Assembly: GCF_031501865.1 (NCBI RefSeq)
Contig: NZ_JARRCW010000001.1
Coordinates: 124,001 to 188,000, forward strand
Direction of reading: 5' to 3'
Length of the DNA stretch: 64,000 bases
DNA from: Pseudovibrio sp. M1P-2-3
GTDB lineage: Bacteria > Pseudomonadota > Alphaproteobacteria > Rhizobiales > Stappiaceae
Part shown: positions 8,655 to 17,388 of the stretch, piece by piece
Numbering within the stretch: position 1 is the first letter of the stretch
How the letters are laid out: each line of letters starts with the position of its first letter
Notes under the pieces: model-generated
What the model was told of the DNA's origin: nothing
Database searches by the model: none
Seen by the model: the letters and a program-made list of their open reading frames with translations, nothing else
Made by a program: the position numbers and the translations under genes

Positions 8655-9866
8655 ATGACCGAAGCATATATTTATGACGCGATCCGCTCTCCGCGGGGCA
8701 AAGGCCGTAAAGACGGAAGCTTGCATGAGCTGACTTCCGTTCGGCTTTCTGCTGACGTTCTGAACGCTCTTAAAGAGCGTAACAACCTCACCACAAAAGA
8801 GATCGAGGATGTTATCTGGGGTAACGTGACCCAGGTTGGCGAGCAGGGCGCATGTCTAGCCCGTGCCTCCGTCCTCTATTCTGATTACGATGAACAGGTT
8901 CCAGGCCTGTCCATCAACCGGTTCTGTGCCTCTGGCATGGAAGCTACAAACCTAGGTGCAAACCAGGTTCGTGCCGGCGCAGGTGACGCGTATGTTACCG
9001 GCGGTGTGGAAATGATGGGCCGCGTTCCTATGGGATCAGACGGCGGCGCAATGGCAGTTGACCCATATCTGGTCATGAAGTCCTACTTCGTACCTCAGGG
9101 TGTTTCTGCTGATATCATTGCGACTGAATACGGTTTTTCTCGTGAAGATTGCGACCGTTACGCAGTTGAAAGTCAGCGCCGTGCAGCTGTTGCATGGGAA
9201 GAAAAGCGCTTTGCCAAATCCATTGTTCCGATCAAAGATCAGAACGGCCTGACTATTCTGGATCGTGACGAGTACATGCGTCCGGGCACAGACATGGCTG
9301 CAATGGAAAAGCTGAAGCCAGCTTTCCGCGAAATGGGTGAAACCATGCCGGGCTTCGATAACGTTGCTCTGCTGAAATACCCTCACCTTGAGAAGATCAA
9401 CCACGTACACCATGCTGGTAACTCTTCCGGTATCGTGGACGGTGCGGCTGCACTTCTGGTTGGTTCTAAAGAGTTTGGTGAAAAGCATGGCCTTACGGCT
9501 CGTGCCCGCATTCGCGCAACTGCGAAAATCGGCTCTGACCCATGCATGAACCTGACAGGTCCTGTGCCTGTAACCGAGAAAATCCTGCGCGAAGCCGGCA
9601 TGTCTATCAACGACATTGACCTGTTCGAAGTAAACGAAGCATTTGCAGCTGTTGTGCTGCGCTTCATGCAGGCGTTTGATGTGGACCATTCCAAGGTAAA
9701 CGTAAACGGCGGCGCGATTGCTCTTGGTCACCCACTGGGTGCAACTGGTGCAATGATCATCGGTACAGCTCTGGAAGAGCTGGAGCGCAGCGGTAAGAGT
9801 ACAGCTCTTGCTACATTGTGTGTGGCAGCTGGTATGGGCGCCGCTACAATCATCGAGCGCGTATAA
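8655..9866 (+). CDS. fadA: Acetyl-CoA C-acyltransferase (3-ketoacyl-CoA thiolase, FadA-like)
   Basis: 403-residue thiolase catalysing the last step of fatty-acid beta-oxidation. All catalytic elements are visible: nucleophile Cys in N-R-F-C-A-S-G-M-E (~residue 90), [15 protein letters not shown] with the active histidine, and the second cysteine in L-C-V-A-A-G-M-G. Length is normal for the family (~390-405). ATG 8655 is preferred over 8649 because AGAGG lies six bases before it. The gene is followed 15 bp later by fadB, so the two subunits of the trifunctional complex are encoded in the order A-B, the reverse of the E. coli fadBA order. Confidence 0.93.
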   Translation: MTEAYIYDAIRSPRGKGRKDGSLHELTSVRLSADVLNALKERNNLTTKEIEDVIWGNVTQVGEQGACLARASVLYSDYDEQVPGLSINRFCASGMEATNLGANQVRAGAGDAYVTGGVEMMGRVPMGSDGGAMAVDPYLVMKSYFVPQGVSADIIATEYGFSREDCDRYAVESQRRAAVAWEEKRFAKSIVPIKDQNGLTILDRDEYMRPGTDMAAMEKLKPAFREMGETMPGFDNVALLKYPHLEKINHVHHAGNSSGIVDGAAALLVGSKEFGEKHGLTARARIRATAKIGSDPCMNLTGPVPVTEKILREAGMSINDIDLFEVNEAFAAVVLRFMQAFDVDHSKVNVNGGAIALGHPLGATGAMIIGTALEELERSGKSTALATLCVAAGMGAATIIERV

Positions 9867-9881
9867 GGGGAGGCGAAGACA

Positions 9882-12086
9882 ATGGCTGATTTTCATTTTG
9901 ATCTTGACGCTGACGGCATCGCCACCATCTCGTGGGATGTAGAAGGTAAGTCCATGAATGTGGGCTCCGAGCAGGGCCTAGCCGAACTGGACACATTCAT
10001 TGACCGCGTCATCTCTGACGATGCGATCAAGGGTGCTGTCATCACTTCCGGCAAAAAAGACTTTGCTGCAGGTATGGACCTGAACGTCCTTTCTGGAATG
10101 GGCAAAAATGCGAGTGATAACCCTGCTGAGGGTGTTTACGAAGGCGTTATGCAATTCCACAAGCTATTCCGCAAAATCGAGCGGGCTGGCATGGATCCTA
10201 AGACCAATAAAGGCGGCAAGCCAATCGCTTGTGCAATGCCTGGTACTGGTCTTGGTCTTGGTCTCGAGCTTCCTTTGGCATGTCACCGCATTTTTGCTGC
10301 TGACAACGAAAAAGCTAAGATCGGTCTTCCTGAAATCCTCGTGGGTCTCTTCCCAGGCGGTGGCGGTACAGTTCGCCTTGGCCTGAAACTGGGCGCCATG
10401 GTTGCTTCCGGCCTCATCCTTGAAGGGAAAATGCTTTCCCCGAAAAAGGCGAAGGCTATGGGCGTGATCGACGAAGTTGTTCCGGCTGATGAGCTTCTGT
10501 CCGCTGCAAAAGAGTGGGTTAAGAACGCTACAGACAAAGACATCGTCAAGCCATGGGATGCCAAAGGCTTCAAGATTCCAGGCGGCGCACCGTACGTTCC
10601 ACAAGGTTACATGACCTATGTTGGAATGTCCGCGATGGTTCACAGCAAAACAGCTGGTGTTTACCCTGCTGCAAAAGCTGCGACTTCCGTTCTTTATGAA
10701 TCTGCTCAGGTGCCGATCGACGCTGGTCTTCGCATTGAAGCACGCTGGTTCACCAGTGTTCTGATGAACCCGTCTTCCTCTGCAATGATCAAGTCCTTGT
10801 ACTTGAACAAAGATGCACTGGAAAAAGGTGCTGTACGTCCAGCTGGTGTTCCTGACTTGTCCGTTAAGAAACTTGGTGTTCTTGGCGCTGGCATGATGGG
10901 TGCAGGCATTGCGTATGTTGCTGCGAACGCTGGTATTGATGTTGTTCTGATCGACAGCAAACAGGAAGCTGCTGACCGTGGTAAAGCCCACGCAGCTGGT
11001 ATTCTTGATGGCGGTATCAAGCGCAAGAAAGTTACAGAAGCGAAGAAAGAAGAAGTTCTGGGCCGTATCAACGCCACAACTTCTTATGACGCGCTGAAGG
11101 GCTGTGATCTGATTGTTGAAGCTGTGTTCGAAGACGTTGGCGTTAAAGCCGGTGTGACAGAACAGGCTGAAGCTCAAATTGGTGCGGATGCAATTTTTGC
11201 TACCAACACCTCAACTCTGCCAATCACTGAACTTGCGAAAGCAAGCCGCAATGATGAGCGCTTCATCGGTATTCACTTCTTCTCACCAGTTCATAAAATG
11301 AACCTTGTTGAAATCATCAAGGGCAAGAACTCAGGTGATGAAGCTGTTGCAAAAGCGATGGACTTTGTACGCCAAATCAAGAAGACACCGATCGTTGTTA
11401 ACGACGAGCGTTACTTCTATGCCAACCGTTGTATCATTCCTTACATCAACGAAGGCATCAACATGGTTGCAGAGGGTGTAAACCCTGCTCTCATCGAGAA
11501 CGCTGCAAAACAGCTGGGTATGCCACTTGGCCCGCTTCAGCTGGTTGATGAAACATCCATTGAACTGGGTGTTAAGATCATGAAGGCCACTCAGGCTGCT
11601 ATGGGCGATGCATACGTGCCAAGCCTTGCAGATGGTGTGAGCTTGAAGTTGTTTGATGAGGGCCGTCTTGGTCGTAAATCAAGCGCTGGCTTCTATGATT
11701 ACGATGAAAAAGGCAAACGTCAGGGTCTGTGGTCCGGTCTTTCCGAAAACTGGAAGCATGCTGACGAGCAACCTACTCTTGAGCGTGTTCAGAACCGTCT
11801 GATCATGGCACAGGTTCTGGAAGCTGTTCGTGCCCTTGAAGCTGGTGTTCTTATGGACATCCGTGAAGGTGACGTTGGTTCCATCCTTGGTTGGGGCTTC
11901 ATGCCTTGGTCCGGTGGTCCATTCAGCTGGCTTGATATCATCGGCGCCAAGAAAGCTGTTGCGATTTGTGACGAACTGTCCAAGGAAAACGGTGCACACT
12001 TTGAAGCACCTGCTCTCCTGCGCGATATGGCTGAAAAAGGCGAGAAATTCTACACTCGCTTTGCTGCTGACAAAAAAGCTGCTTAA
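9882..12086 (+). CDS. fadB: Beta-oxidation multifunctional protein FadB/FadJ (enoyl-CoA hydratase / 3-hydroxyacyl-CoA dehydrogenase)
   Basis: 734 residues. N-terminal crotonase domain (~1-190) with [11 protein letters not shown] and [11 protein letters not shown], plus the oxyanion/acid region [12 protein letters not shown]. The NAD-binding 3-hydroxyacyl-CoA dehydrogenase domain (~325 on) has [11 protein letters not shown] and the H-F-F-S-P-V catalytic histidine segment, and two C-terminal helical domains follow. It hydrates enoyl-CoA and oxidises the 3-hydroxyacyl-CoA, then passes product to FadA. GGGGAGG precedes the ATG by eight bases. A terminator closes the fadAB operon. Confidence 0.94.
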   Translation: MADFHFDLDADGIATISWDVEGKSMNVGSEQGLAELDTFIDRVISDDAIKGAVITSGKKDFAAGMDLNVLSGMGKNASDNPAEGVYEGVMQFHKLFRKIERAGMDPKTNKGGKPIACAMPGTGLGLGLELPLACHRIFAADNEKAKIGLPEILVGLFPGGGGTVRLGLKLGAMVASGLILEGKMLSPKKAKAMGVIDEVVPADELLSAAKEWVKNATDKDIVKPWDAKGFKIPGGAPYVPQGYMTYVGMSAMVHSKTAGVYPAAKAATSVLYESAQVPIDAGLRIEARWFTSVLMNPSSSAMIKSLYLNKDALEKGAVRPAGVPDLSVKKLGVLGAGMMGAGIAYVAANAGIDVVLIDSKQEAADRGKAHAAGILDGGIKRKKVTEAKKEEVLGRINATTSYDALKGCDLIVEAVFEDVGVKAGVTEQAEAQIGADAIFATNTSTLPITELAKASRNDERFIGIHFFSPVHKMNLVEIIKGKNSGDEAVAKAMDFVRQIKKTPIVVNDERYFYANRCIIPYINEGINMVAEGVNPALIENAAKQLGMPLGPLQLVDETSIELGVKIMKATQAAMGDAYVPSLADGVSLKLFDEGRLGRKSSAGFYDYDEKGKRQGLWSGLSENWKHADEQPTLERVQNRLIMAQVLEAVRALEAGVLMDIREGDVGSILGWGFMPWSGGPFSWLDIIGAKKAVAICDELSKENGAHFEAPALLRDMAEKGEKFYTRFAADKKAA

Positions 12087-12110
12087 TCCGGCTTACTTTT
12101 AAAAATTATA

Positions 12111-12138
12111 AAGCCCCGCTTCTGGCGGGGCTTTTTTT
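12111..12138 (+). terminator. Rho-independent terminator of fadAB
   Basis: 9-bp GC-rich stem AAGCCCCGC / GCGGGGCTT with loop TTCTG, followed directly by a run of T residues, 25 bp after the fadB stop. Confidence 0.92.
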
Positions 12139-12165
12139 GTTTTAAGGTTGTAAAAGCTGTGCTTA

Positions 12166-12498
12166 TCAAGTGAGCCTTTTACTCAAAATAACTAGCTCAC
12201 GGTTTATTTCTGTCAGCTCTTGCTGGAGTGCTTCATAGTCTTGAGCAGTTGTGTCTGGTTGATCCGTAAAAAAGAACCGTTTGACCACTTCGGCAGTGAA
12301 CATTGCAAATAGGCCAACACCTGTAATCATGAGAAAAATGGAGATGAGGCGGTCAATCAGGCTAACAGGGTAAAAGTCACCATAGCCAACGGTCGTAACC
12401 ATTACAAAAGCCCACCACAAAGCATCCCCGATGTTGTGAATATTTGCCTCCTCTATCCCTTTTCCCGCCTGTAAGATCGCCAGTGCGCCAAACAGCAT
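12166..12498 (-). CDS. Two-TM potassium channel protein, N-terminally shortened (possible pseudogene)
   Basis: 110 residues with a clear K+ selectivity filter, M-V-T-T-V-G-Y-G-D-F-Y-P, a preceding pore helix (A-L-W-W-A-F), a following transmembrane helix (~55-80) and a short charged coiled-coil-like tail. The first transmembrane helix is cut: the natural hydrophobic segment would begin upstream of the ATG, but a TGA stop lies in frame eight codons before the TTG that precedes it. Beyond that stop the same frame continues with V-R-Q-R-F-V-V-S-T. A palindromic repeat sits about 60 bp further upstream. The gene has therefore either lost its 5' part or gained a nonsense codon; a reduced but functional channel cannot be excluded. 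It converges with fadAB. Confidence 0.6.
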   Translation of the reverse strand: MLFGALAILQAGKGIEEANIHNIGDALWWAFVMVTTVGYGDFYPVSLIDRLISIFLMITGVGLFAMFTAEVVKRFFFTDQPDTTAQDYEALQQELTEINRELVILSKRLT

Positions 12499-12561
12499 CA
12501 AAAGTCCCGCTGTCGCACTTCAAGTAGAAACTACAAACCTTTGCCTAACCGCATTGACCTT

Positions 12562-12660
12562 AGAGCGTATCGCCGAAAAGTGGATATTGGTTTTCGGGTA
12601 AAGATACGCGGTTAAACAATAGGTAAAAGCAAGTGAGATGTTTCAATAAAACGTCTCACT
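12562..12660 (+). repeat. Palindromic intergenic repeat, copy 1
   Basis: About 99 bp with nested inverted repeats: GCGTATC ... GATACGC outside and CCGAAAA ... TTTTCGG inside, then an AT-rich tail ending TTTCAATAAAACGTCTCACT. A second, diverged copy in opposite orientation lies at 25824-25919, and the last 21 bases are the same in both. Similar hairpin units with CCGAAAA...TTTTCGG are, from memory, common between genes in Hyphomicrobiales. Confidence 0.75.
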
Positions 12661-12751
12661 GCTTGAGTTGATAAGTTCGGGGCAACGGGTGTTTTGCAGT
12701 GCCCTTAATTAGATAGGGCTAAAATCAAAAATAAAAGCGAAACCATCGGAT

Positions 12752-12773
12752 CTTTGCGGGGTGCCCCGCAAAG
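12752..12773 (-). terminator. Probable terminator of znuA
   Basis: Perfect stem CTTTGCGGGG / CCCCGCAAAG with a two-base centre, 36 bp after the znuA stop on the minus strand. The sequence downstream of the stem in that direction is T-rich but without a clean T-run. Confidence 0.65.
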
Positions 12774-12808
12774 GTTTCCTTGTATGCTCGCAAAATGCTA
12801 TTTGATGC

Positions 12809-13762
12809 TCAAGCTTTTGGCTCTTCCAAACATTCGACCATTTCGCGGGCGATGTCCTGCATCATCTCCGGATAGAGGTTGGGACCGGGCTTGAGTTCAG
12901 AACCAAGTGGGTCAAGAACGGCAGTTTTGGCTTTTGTACCCTCAAGCAACAGTTTTACATAGTTGGATTTGAACTGGATCTCGGAAAAGAGACAGACGAC
13001 ACCGGCTTGATTAATTTTATCCTGAATTTCATCTAGGCGGCGGGCTCCGGGTTGGATTTCAGGGTTAAAAGTTAAAGATCCCAATGCAGGAACATGATAG
13101 CGGTCCTCGAAATATTCATAGGCATCATGAAAGACAAAATAGGGTTTTCCCTCCACTGGCTTCAACTCTTTTGCCAATGAGATATCCAGAGCATGTAACT
13201 GTTTGCGTAGCTTTTCACTGTTGTTTTTATAAAGGCCTGCGTTGTCCGGATCAGCTTTGGCAAGGCTTGTTTCGATTTGTGCCGTCATGGCAATTGCGTT
13301 GCGTGGGTCCAGCCATATGTGGGGGTTAATGTCATCGTGGTCATGACCGGCATGATCGTCCACTACGCTCAAGGCATCCTCAACCTCGCTATTTGCTTCG
13401 AAAAGCCCGCCATGTCTGAACTTGTGCTCGATAAGTCCGGGTGAGTTGATGAGTTCAACGGAGGTTGCGTGGGTTGCCAATACTGAAATCGGCTTTACTA
13501 AAGATGTTTCAAGGGTTGGACCAATCCAGAAGACCAGCTTTGCATTCTGGAGCTGAGACGCCTGAGAGGGTTTGAGGGCAAAGTCATGGGGGGAAGCCAA
13601 TCCGCTTATAAGAAGCTTTGGTGCGCCTGCCCCTTCCATCACTGCCGAAACGAGAGAGTGAACAGGCTTGATGGAGGCGACCACATCAACATCGGCACTG
13701 GCCGATGCTGTCATCAACAGGGCAGTGGCAAAACTTGCGAAACTGGTTTTCACAGTAGACAT
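12809..13762 (-). CDS. znuA: Zinc ABC transporter periplasmic binding protein ZnuA
   Basis: 317 residues: an N-terminal signal peptide (hydrophobic ~8-22, A-S-A-D cleavage area), the metal-binding-lipoprotein/ZnuA cluster fold with V-A-S-I-K-P-V-H-S-L-V, a histidine/aspartate-rich loop (D-D-H-A-G-H-D-H-D-D, ~135-145), D-P-R-N-A, F-H-D-A-Y-E-Y-F and the C-terminal D-P-L-G-S. The histidine loop and conserved histidines indicate Zn2+ capture in the periplasm for a ZnuBC permease. No znuB or znuC gene is seen next to it, which is unusual. A Zur-like palindrome lies just upstream of the start codon. Confidence 0.92.
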   Translation of the reverse strand: MSTVKTSFASFATALLMTASASADVDVVASIKPVHSLVSAVMEGAGAPKLLISGLASPHDFALKPSQASQLQNAKLVFWIGPTLETSLVKPISVLATHATSVELINSPGLIEHKFRHGGLFEANSEVEDALSVVDDHAGHDHDDINPHIWLDPRNAIAMTAQIETSLAKADPDNAGLYKNNSEKLRKQLHALDISLAKELKPVEGKPYFVFHDAYEYFEDRYHVPALGSLTFNPEIQPGARRLDEIQDKINQAGVVCLFSEIQFKSNYVKLLLEGTKAKTAVLDPLGSELKPGPNLYPEMMQDIAREMVECLEEPKA

Positions 13763-13778
13763 TCAGAGTATCCGGTTT

Positions 13779-13796
13779 GTAATGTTATATTATTAC
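13779..13796. promoter_or_regulatory. Candidate Zur operator upstream of znuA
   Basis: GTAATGTTATATTATTAC at 13779-13796, an AT-rich near-palindrome flanked by GTTT and ACTA, 17 bp before the znuA start codon. It resembles the TGTTATA-type Zur boxes of alphaproteobacteria. Zinc-dependent repression of znuA is inferred. Confidence 0.65.
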
Positions 13797-13842
13797 ACTA
13801 CAGCAAACCAGATGCACAGCTTCCTGTCAATCTATGAGCAAG

Positions 13843-13971
13843 CTACCTGATTACAAACTGGCACACGTAAAAGAGGAGGTAGAGTGTTCCAGCGAAACCA
13901 GTGGTAATTGCAAGTGTTTTCAAGAGATTATCAGCACCACGATAGAGCATATTTGTTCTTAGGGGTTTCAT
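13843..13971 (-). CDS. Candidate 42-residue single-pass membrane peptide
   Basis: Short gene on the minus strand starting at ATG 13971, with a strong AGGAGG ribosome site six bases upstream. The product has a basic N-terminus (M-K-P-L-R-T) and one hydrophobic stretch (about residues 19-40, containing F-A-G-T-L-Y-L-L-F-Y-V), ending in I-R. It lies between gadB and znuA in the same orientation, and its stop is 47 bp from the Zur-like site. I do not recognise a family. Support is the ribosome site, the clean membrane segment and the lack of any other gene here; no homologue evidence is available. Confidence 0.5.
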   Translation of the reverse strand: MKPLRTNMLYRGADNLLKTLAITTGFAGTLYLLFYVCQFVIR

Positions 13972-14098
13972 GCCATGCCTCCTGCCAAAAGATGACTGGT
14001 TTTACCTAGGGAGTATCACTGATTCAGCCGAAAGCACGCATCCGTTAATTTACGTAGTGCGACTTTCTGCCCATCATGATGGCACGAGTGTTTTTCCA

Positions 14099-15475
14099 CT
14101 ACCCATGGGAAAAACTAGGGCCTGCCTCCGAGTGTTTTACGGGGTGCCGTTCAAGGTACTCAAGTCCCTTTTCAATATCATCCATCAAGAGGTCTGCCAA
14201 GTCATGGCTCACTCCATGTCGGACCATGATTCTCTGAACTACCACATCCTCGGAGTTGGCGGGCAGGGGATAGGACGCGATCTGCCACCCGCGAATACGG
14301 ACACGCTCCGACAAATCGTAGAGCGTAAACTTCTTCTTATCCGGCTGTTTGAGTTTATAGCAAACGCACGGGAGCGCCCCGTTGCCATTATAGAGGATTT
14401 CCAGATCATCAAGCTGGGCCAGCCGGTCAGCAATATGCTGGGCTACTTCAGCGCATGCTTGTTGAACGTCTGTATATCCGCGAAGGCCAAGCCGAATGAA
14501 GTTGTAGTATTGCACGATCACTTCACCACCCGGACGGGAGAAGTTAAGTGCAAACGTGGGCATATTCCCGCCCAGATAATCCACATGGAAGATCAGGTCT
14601 TCGGGCAAGTCATCTTGAGTGCGCCAGATAATCCATCCAACACCAAGTGGAGCAAGGCCGAATTTGTGTCCGGAGGCGTTGATTGAACACACGCGAGCCA
14701 GCCGGAAGTCCCAGTTCACTTTCTGGTGTAGGAATGGCGCAATAAATCCACCGGATGCTGCATCCACATGAACAGGAATATCAAGGCCGGTGGTCTTATG
14801 TAAATGATCAAGCTCATGGCATATATCGGCGACCGGCTCATAAACGCCCGTATAGGTCACACCCAGGGTTGGCACAACGGCAATGGTGTTTTCATCTATG
14901 TAGTCTTTGAGCTGCTTGGGTTGCATGTGAAGGTAGCCATCTTCCAGTGGAACCTGCCTTAGCTCCACGTCGAAATAGCGGGCGAATTTGTGCCAGCATA
15001 CCTGAACAGGGCCACAAACAATATTTGGCTTGTCCGCAGGCTTTCCTTCTGCTTCACGTTTTGCGCGCCATTTCCATTTCAAGGCAAGCCCGCCCAGCAT
15101 GGCAGCTTCACTGGAGCCTGTTGTCGAACAGCCAACGGTGGTCTCTGCATCGGGCGAGTGCCAAAGATGTGCAATCATGTGGACGCAACGCGCTTCGATT
15201 TCCGCTGTTTGTGGATATTCGTCCTTGTCGATCATGTTCTTGTCGATGCTGTCCACCATGAGCTTTTCCACTTCAGGCTCCACCCATGTGGTGCAGAAGG
15301 TCGCCAAATTCTGCCGTGCGTTGCCATCAAGAAACAACTCGTCGCGCACATATTGGTAGGCTTGAGCTCCAGAGAGAGACCCTAAGGGAAGCTCTTTTTT
15401 GGAAAGGCCTTTGCGCGCCCTGAATGCGGAATAAATATCCCTGTTAATCAAAGGAGGAATCATATGAATTGGCAT
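14099..15475 (-). CDS. gadB: Glutamate decarboxylase
   Basis: PLP-dependent group II decarboxylase converting L-glutamate to GABA and CO2 with uptake of a proton. It closely follows E. coli GadA/B: L-D-G-N-A-R-Q-N-L-A-T-F, D-K-D-E-Y-P-Q-T, G-C-S-T-T-G-S-S-E-A, C-G-P-V-Q-V-C-W-H-K-F, H-V-D-A-A-S-G-G-F and the PLP lysine in S-G-H-K-F-G-L-A-P-L-G. The C-terminus keeps Y-L-E-R-H-P and the terminal H-G region that caps the site at neutral pH in E. coli. ATG 15475 gives 458 aa, close to the family norm of ~466; a TTG at 15553 would give 484. No GadC antiporter gene lies beside it, so a role in acid resistance is not certain. Confidence 0.93.
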   Translation of the reverse strand: MPIHMIPPLINRDIYSAFRARKGLSKKELPLGSLSGAQAYQYVRDELFLDGNARQNLATFCTTWVEPEVEKLMVDSIDKNMIDKDEYPQTAEIEARCVHMIAHLWHSPDAETTVGCSTTGSSEAAMLGGLALKWKWRAKREAEGKPADKPNIVCGPVQVCWHKFARYFDVELRQVPLEDGYLHMQPKQLKDYIDENTIAVVPTLGVTYTGVYEPVADICHELDHLHKTTGLDIPVHVDAASGGFIAPFLHQKVNWDFRLARVCSINASGHKFGLAPLGVGWIIWRTQDDLPEDLIFHVDYLGGNMPTFALNFSRPGGEVIVQYYNFIRLGLRGYTDVQQACAEVAQHIADRLAQLDDLEILYNGNGALPCVCYKLKQPDKKKFTLYDLSERVRIRGWQIASYPLPANSEDVVVQRIMVRHGVSHDLADLLMDDIEKGLEYLERHPVKHSEAGPSFSHG

Positions 15476-15657
15476 CGGTGCTCGCCCCGGACTAAGTGTC
15501 TTTGTGGGGCAGGCTAAAGGATGCGGCTGAAATTGACGTAACCTAAATGGCAAAAATGCTTCTTGCTTTGTGAACCTCTTTTAAAAATATTGGGACGGGG
15601 AAAGCTTCATGGGTTAAGAAGGTAGCCCGAGATTCCAAGAAGCCCAAGGATTGACGA

Positions 15658-16767
15658 ATGGATTGGTCGCCGCAACAGGATCAGGCCCTAACTGAGACAG
15701 CAGATTGGCTGCGCAAAAAAGGTGGCAAGCAGGTGTTTCGCCTGTTCGGCTTTGCCGGTACGGGCAAAACAACGCTGGCGCGACATCTTGCCGAGGGGAT
15801 TGACGGGGATGTGGCGTTCGGAGCGTTTACCGGCAAAGCTGCCCATGTCTTGCGCCAGAAGGGCTGCGCCGATGCTTCCACAATCCACTCTCTCATTTAC
15901 CGCCCTCGTGCCAACAAAAATGAAGAGGACGAGGAAGAGGCTGGCCCGCAGTTTGCAATTAACCGCGATAGTCCGGCTGCAAAGGTTGATCTGATCATCA
16001 TTGATGAATGTTCCATGGTGGATGAAGACCTTGGGCGCGACCTGCTTTCCTTTGGTAAAAAGGTGCTGGTGTTGGGTGATCCTGCCCAGTTGCCGCCGGT
16101 AAAGGGCGGCGGATTTTTTACAGAGGCAGAACCTGATGTAATGCTGACAGAAGTTCACCGTCAGGCACAAGATAACCCCATTGTACGCATGTCCATGACT
16201 ATTCGCGATGGCGGAGAGCTGGAACTGGGCGAGTATGGTGAGAGCAGGGTCATCAATAAACGCCAGATCGACAAGGAACAGATTCTGGCCTCCGATCAGG
16301 TGCTGGTTGGTACCAACAAGACCCGCCGCCAGTACAATGGCCGCATTCGGGAACTCATGGAGTTCACTACCCAAATGCCTGCGGTTGGGGATAAACTGGT
16401 TTGTCTGCGAAATGACAAAACCAAGGGGCTCTTGAATGGCGGTCTCTGGACCGTGAAACGTCTTCGCCCGCCTCGGGGCAACACAATCCGCTTTGATGTG
16501 GCCTCAGAAGACGACACTAAAACCAGCGTCGCAGTAAAAGTCCTGCCCGCCATGTTTGAAGATGGCGGTGACCAGCTCCCCTATGCCATCCGCCGACGTG
16601 CGGATGAGTTCGACTTTGGCTATGCACTCACCGTTCACAAATCACAGGGCTCCCAGTGGGATAATGTGGTTCTGTTTGATGAAAGCTGGGCTTTCCGCGA
16701 ACATAAACAACGCTGGCTCTATACCGCTGTAACTCGCGCAGCCGAGCAGATTACGGTGGTGCGGTAG
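15658..16767 (+). CDS. RecD/Dda-like superfamily 1 DNA helicase
   Basis: 369 residues of an SF1B helicase: Walker A G-F-A-G-T-G-K-T-T-L (~31-40), A-F-T-G-K-A-A motif Ia, Walker B I-I-I-D-E-C-S-M-V, motif III G-D-P-A-Q-L-P-P-V, arginine motif E-V-H-R-Q, and C-terminal UvrD_C_2 motif T-V-H-K-S-Q-G-S-Q-W. The size matches phage T4 Dda-type stand-alone helicases rather than RecD of RecBCD. It probably unwinds 5'-3' in repair or replication restart; the exact role is unknown. An AAGGA site precedes the ATG. The GNAT gene follows 23 bp later. Confidence 0.88.
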   Translation: MDWSPQQDQALTETADWLRKKGGKQVFRLFGFAGTGKTTLARHLAEGIDGDVAFGAFTGKAAHVLRQKGCADASTIHSLIYRPRANKNEEDEEEAGPQFAINRDSPAAKVDLIIIDECSMVDEDLGRDLLSFGKKVLVLGDPAQLPPVKGGGFFTEAEPDVMLTEVHRQAQDNPIVRMSMTIRDGGELELGEYGESRVINKRQIDKEQILASDQVLVGTNKTRRQYNGRIRELMEFTTQMPAVGDKLVCLRNDKTKGLLNGGLWTVKRLRPPRGNTIRFDVASEDDTKTSVAVKVLPAMFEDGGDQLPYAIRRRADEFDFGYALTVHKSQGSQWDNVVLFDESWAFREHKQRWLYTAVTRAAEQITVVR

Positions 16768-16790
16768 CCTTGCACTATTAAGGGAGAGAG

Positions 16791-17276
16791 ATGTCTATTC
16801 GGGTCTTTAACCTCTGTGAAAAGCCTGAACTGGTTCACGCCGTGGCACAGTGTGCGTGGAGTGAATGGGTGTCTCACTGGCAGGAATCCGGCAAAACCCA
16901 TGAGGCGCTGCTTGCAGACAAGAAAAGACATCTGGCACCTGACAGCCTACCCACCACATTCGTTGCATTGGAAGATGATCAGTTTATCGGGTTTGTGTCT
17001 TTAATTGAGGAAGATGTGAGCCGCTGCCCCGAACTGGTGCCGCAGGTCGCTTCTCTTGTAGTTGAGCCCCGGTTTCGAGGTCGCGGTTTTGCCAAACAGT
17101 TGCTGGAGGCGGTAGTTGACCATGGTCACGCTCGAGGCTTCAGCAGCATCTACCTTTGTGCAGCGCCAAGCCTCAGTGTTTTCTATAGGAACTATGGATG
17201 GCAGTTGATTGATGAGGATGCTGATGGGCTCTTTGTATTTAAAAGGGTGGCTTTTGAGAGTACAACTCTTGTGTGA
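16791..17276 (+). CDS. GNAT-family N-acetyltransferase
   Basis: 161 residues with the acetyl-CoA-binding core typical of GNATs: V-A-S-L-V-V-E-P-R-F-R-G-R-G-F-A-K-Q-L-L (~85-104), the motif that holds the pyrophosphate, followed by Y-L-C-A-A-P-S-L-S-V-F-Y-R-N-Y-G-W (~125-141). The substrate cannot be told from sequence. It lies close behind the helicase gene with its own GGAGAG ribosome site and is probably co-transcribed. Confidence 0.85.
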   Translation: MSIRVFNLCEKPELVHAVAQCAWSEWVSHWQESGKTHEALLADKKRHLAPDSLPTTFVALEDDQFIGFVSLIEEDVSRCPELVPQVASLVVEPRFRGRGFAKQLLEAVVDHGHARGFSSIYLCAAPSLSVFYRNYGWQLIDEDADGLFVFKRVAFESTTLV

Positions 17277-17388
17277 AGTTGTCTTTTGGTCCTTTTGCTG
17301 CCGCAATGGGCAGCGTAGTTTCAATCTGTCGGGTTAGGTGGTTTGTCCACCGCCGAATTTTATTTCAAGTGAACCCCTGCGAGTTTCC

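Noticed and set aside
8451-8726. 91-codon minus-strand frame at the fadA start
   Set aside because: Overlaps the true start of fadA on the other strand and lacks any signal or conservation cue.
9036-11177. Long minus-strand frames opposite fadA and fadB (286 and 337 codons)
   Set aside because: Both are shadows of strongly coding thiolase and FadB sequence; composition is cysteine/histidine-rich and non-protein-like.
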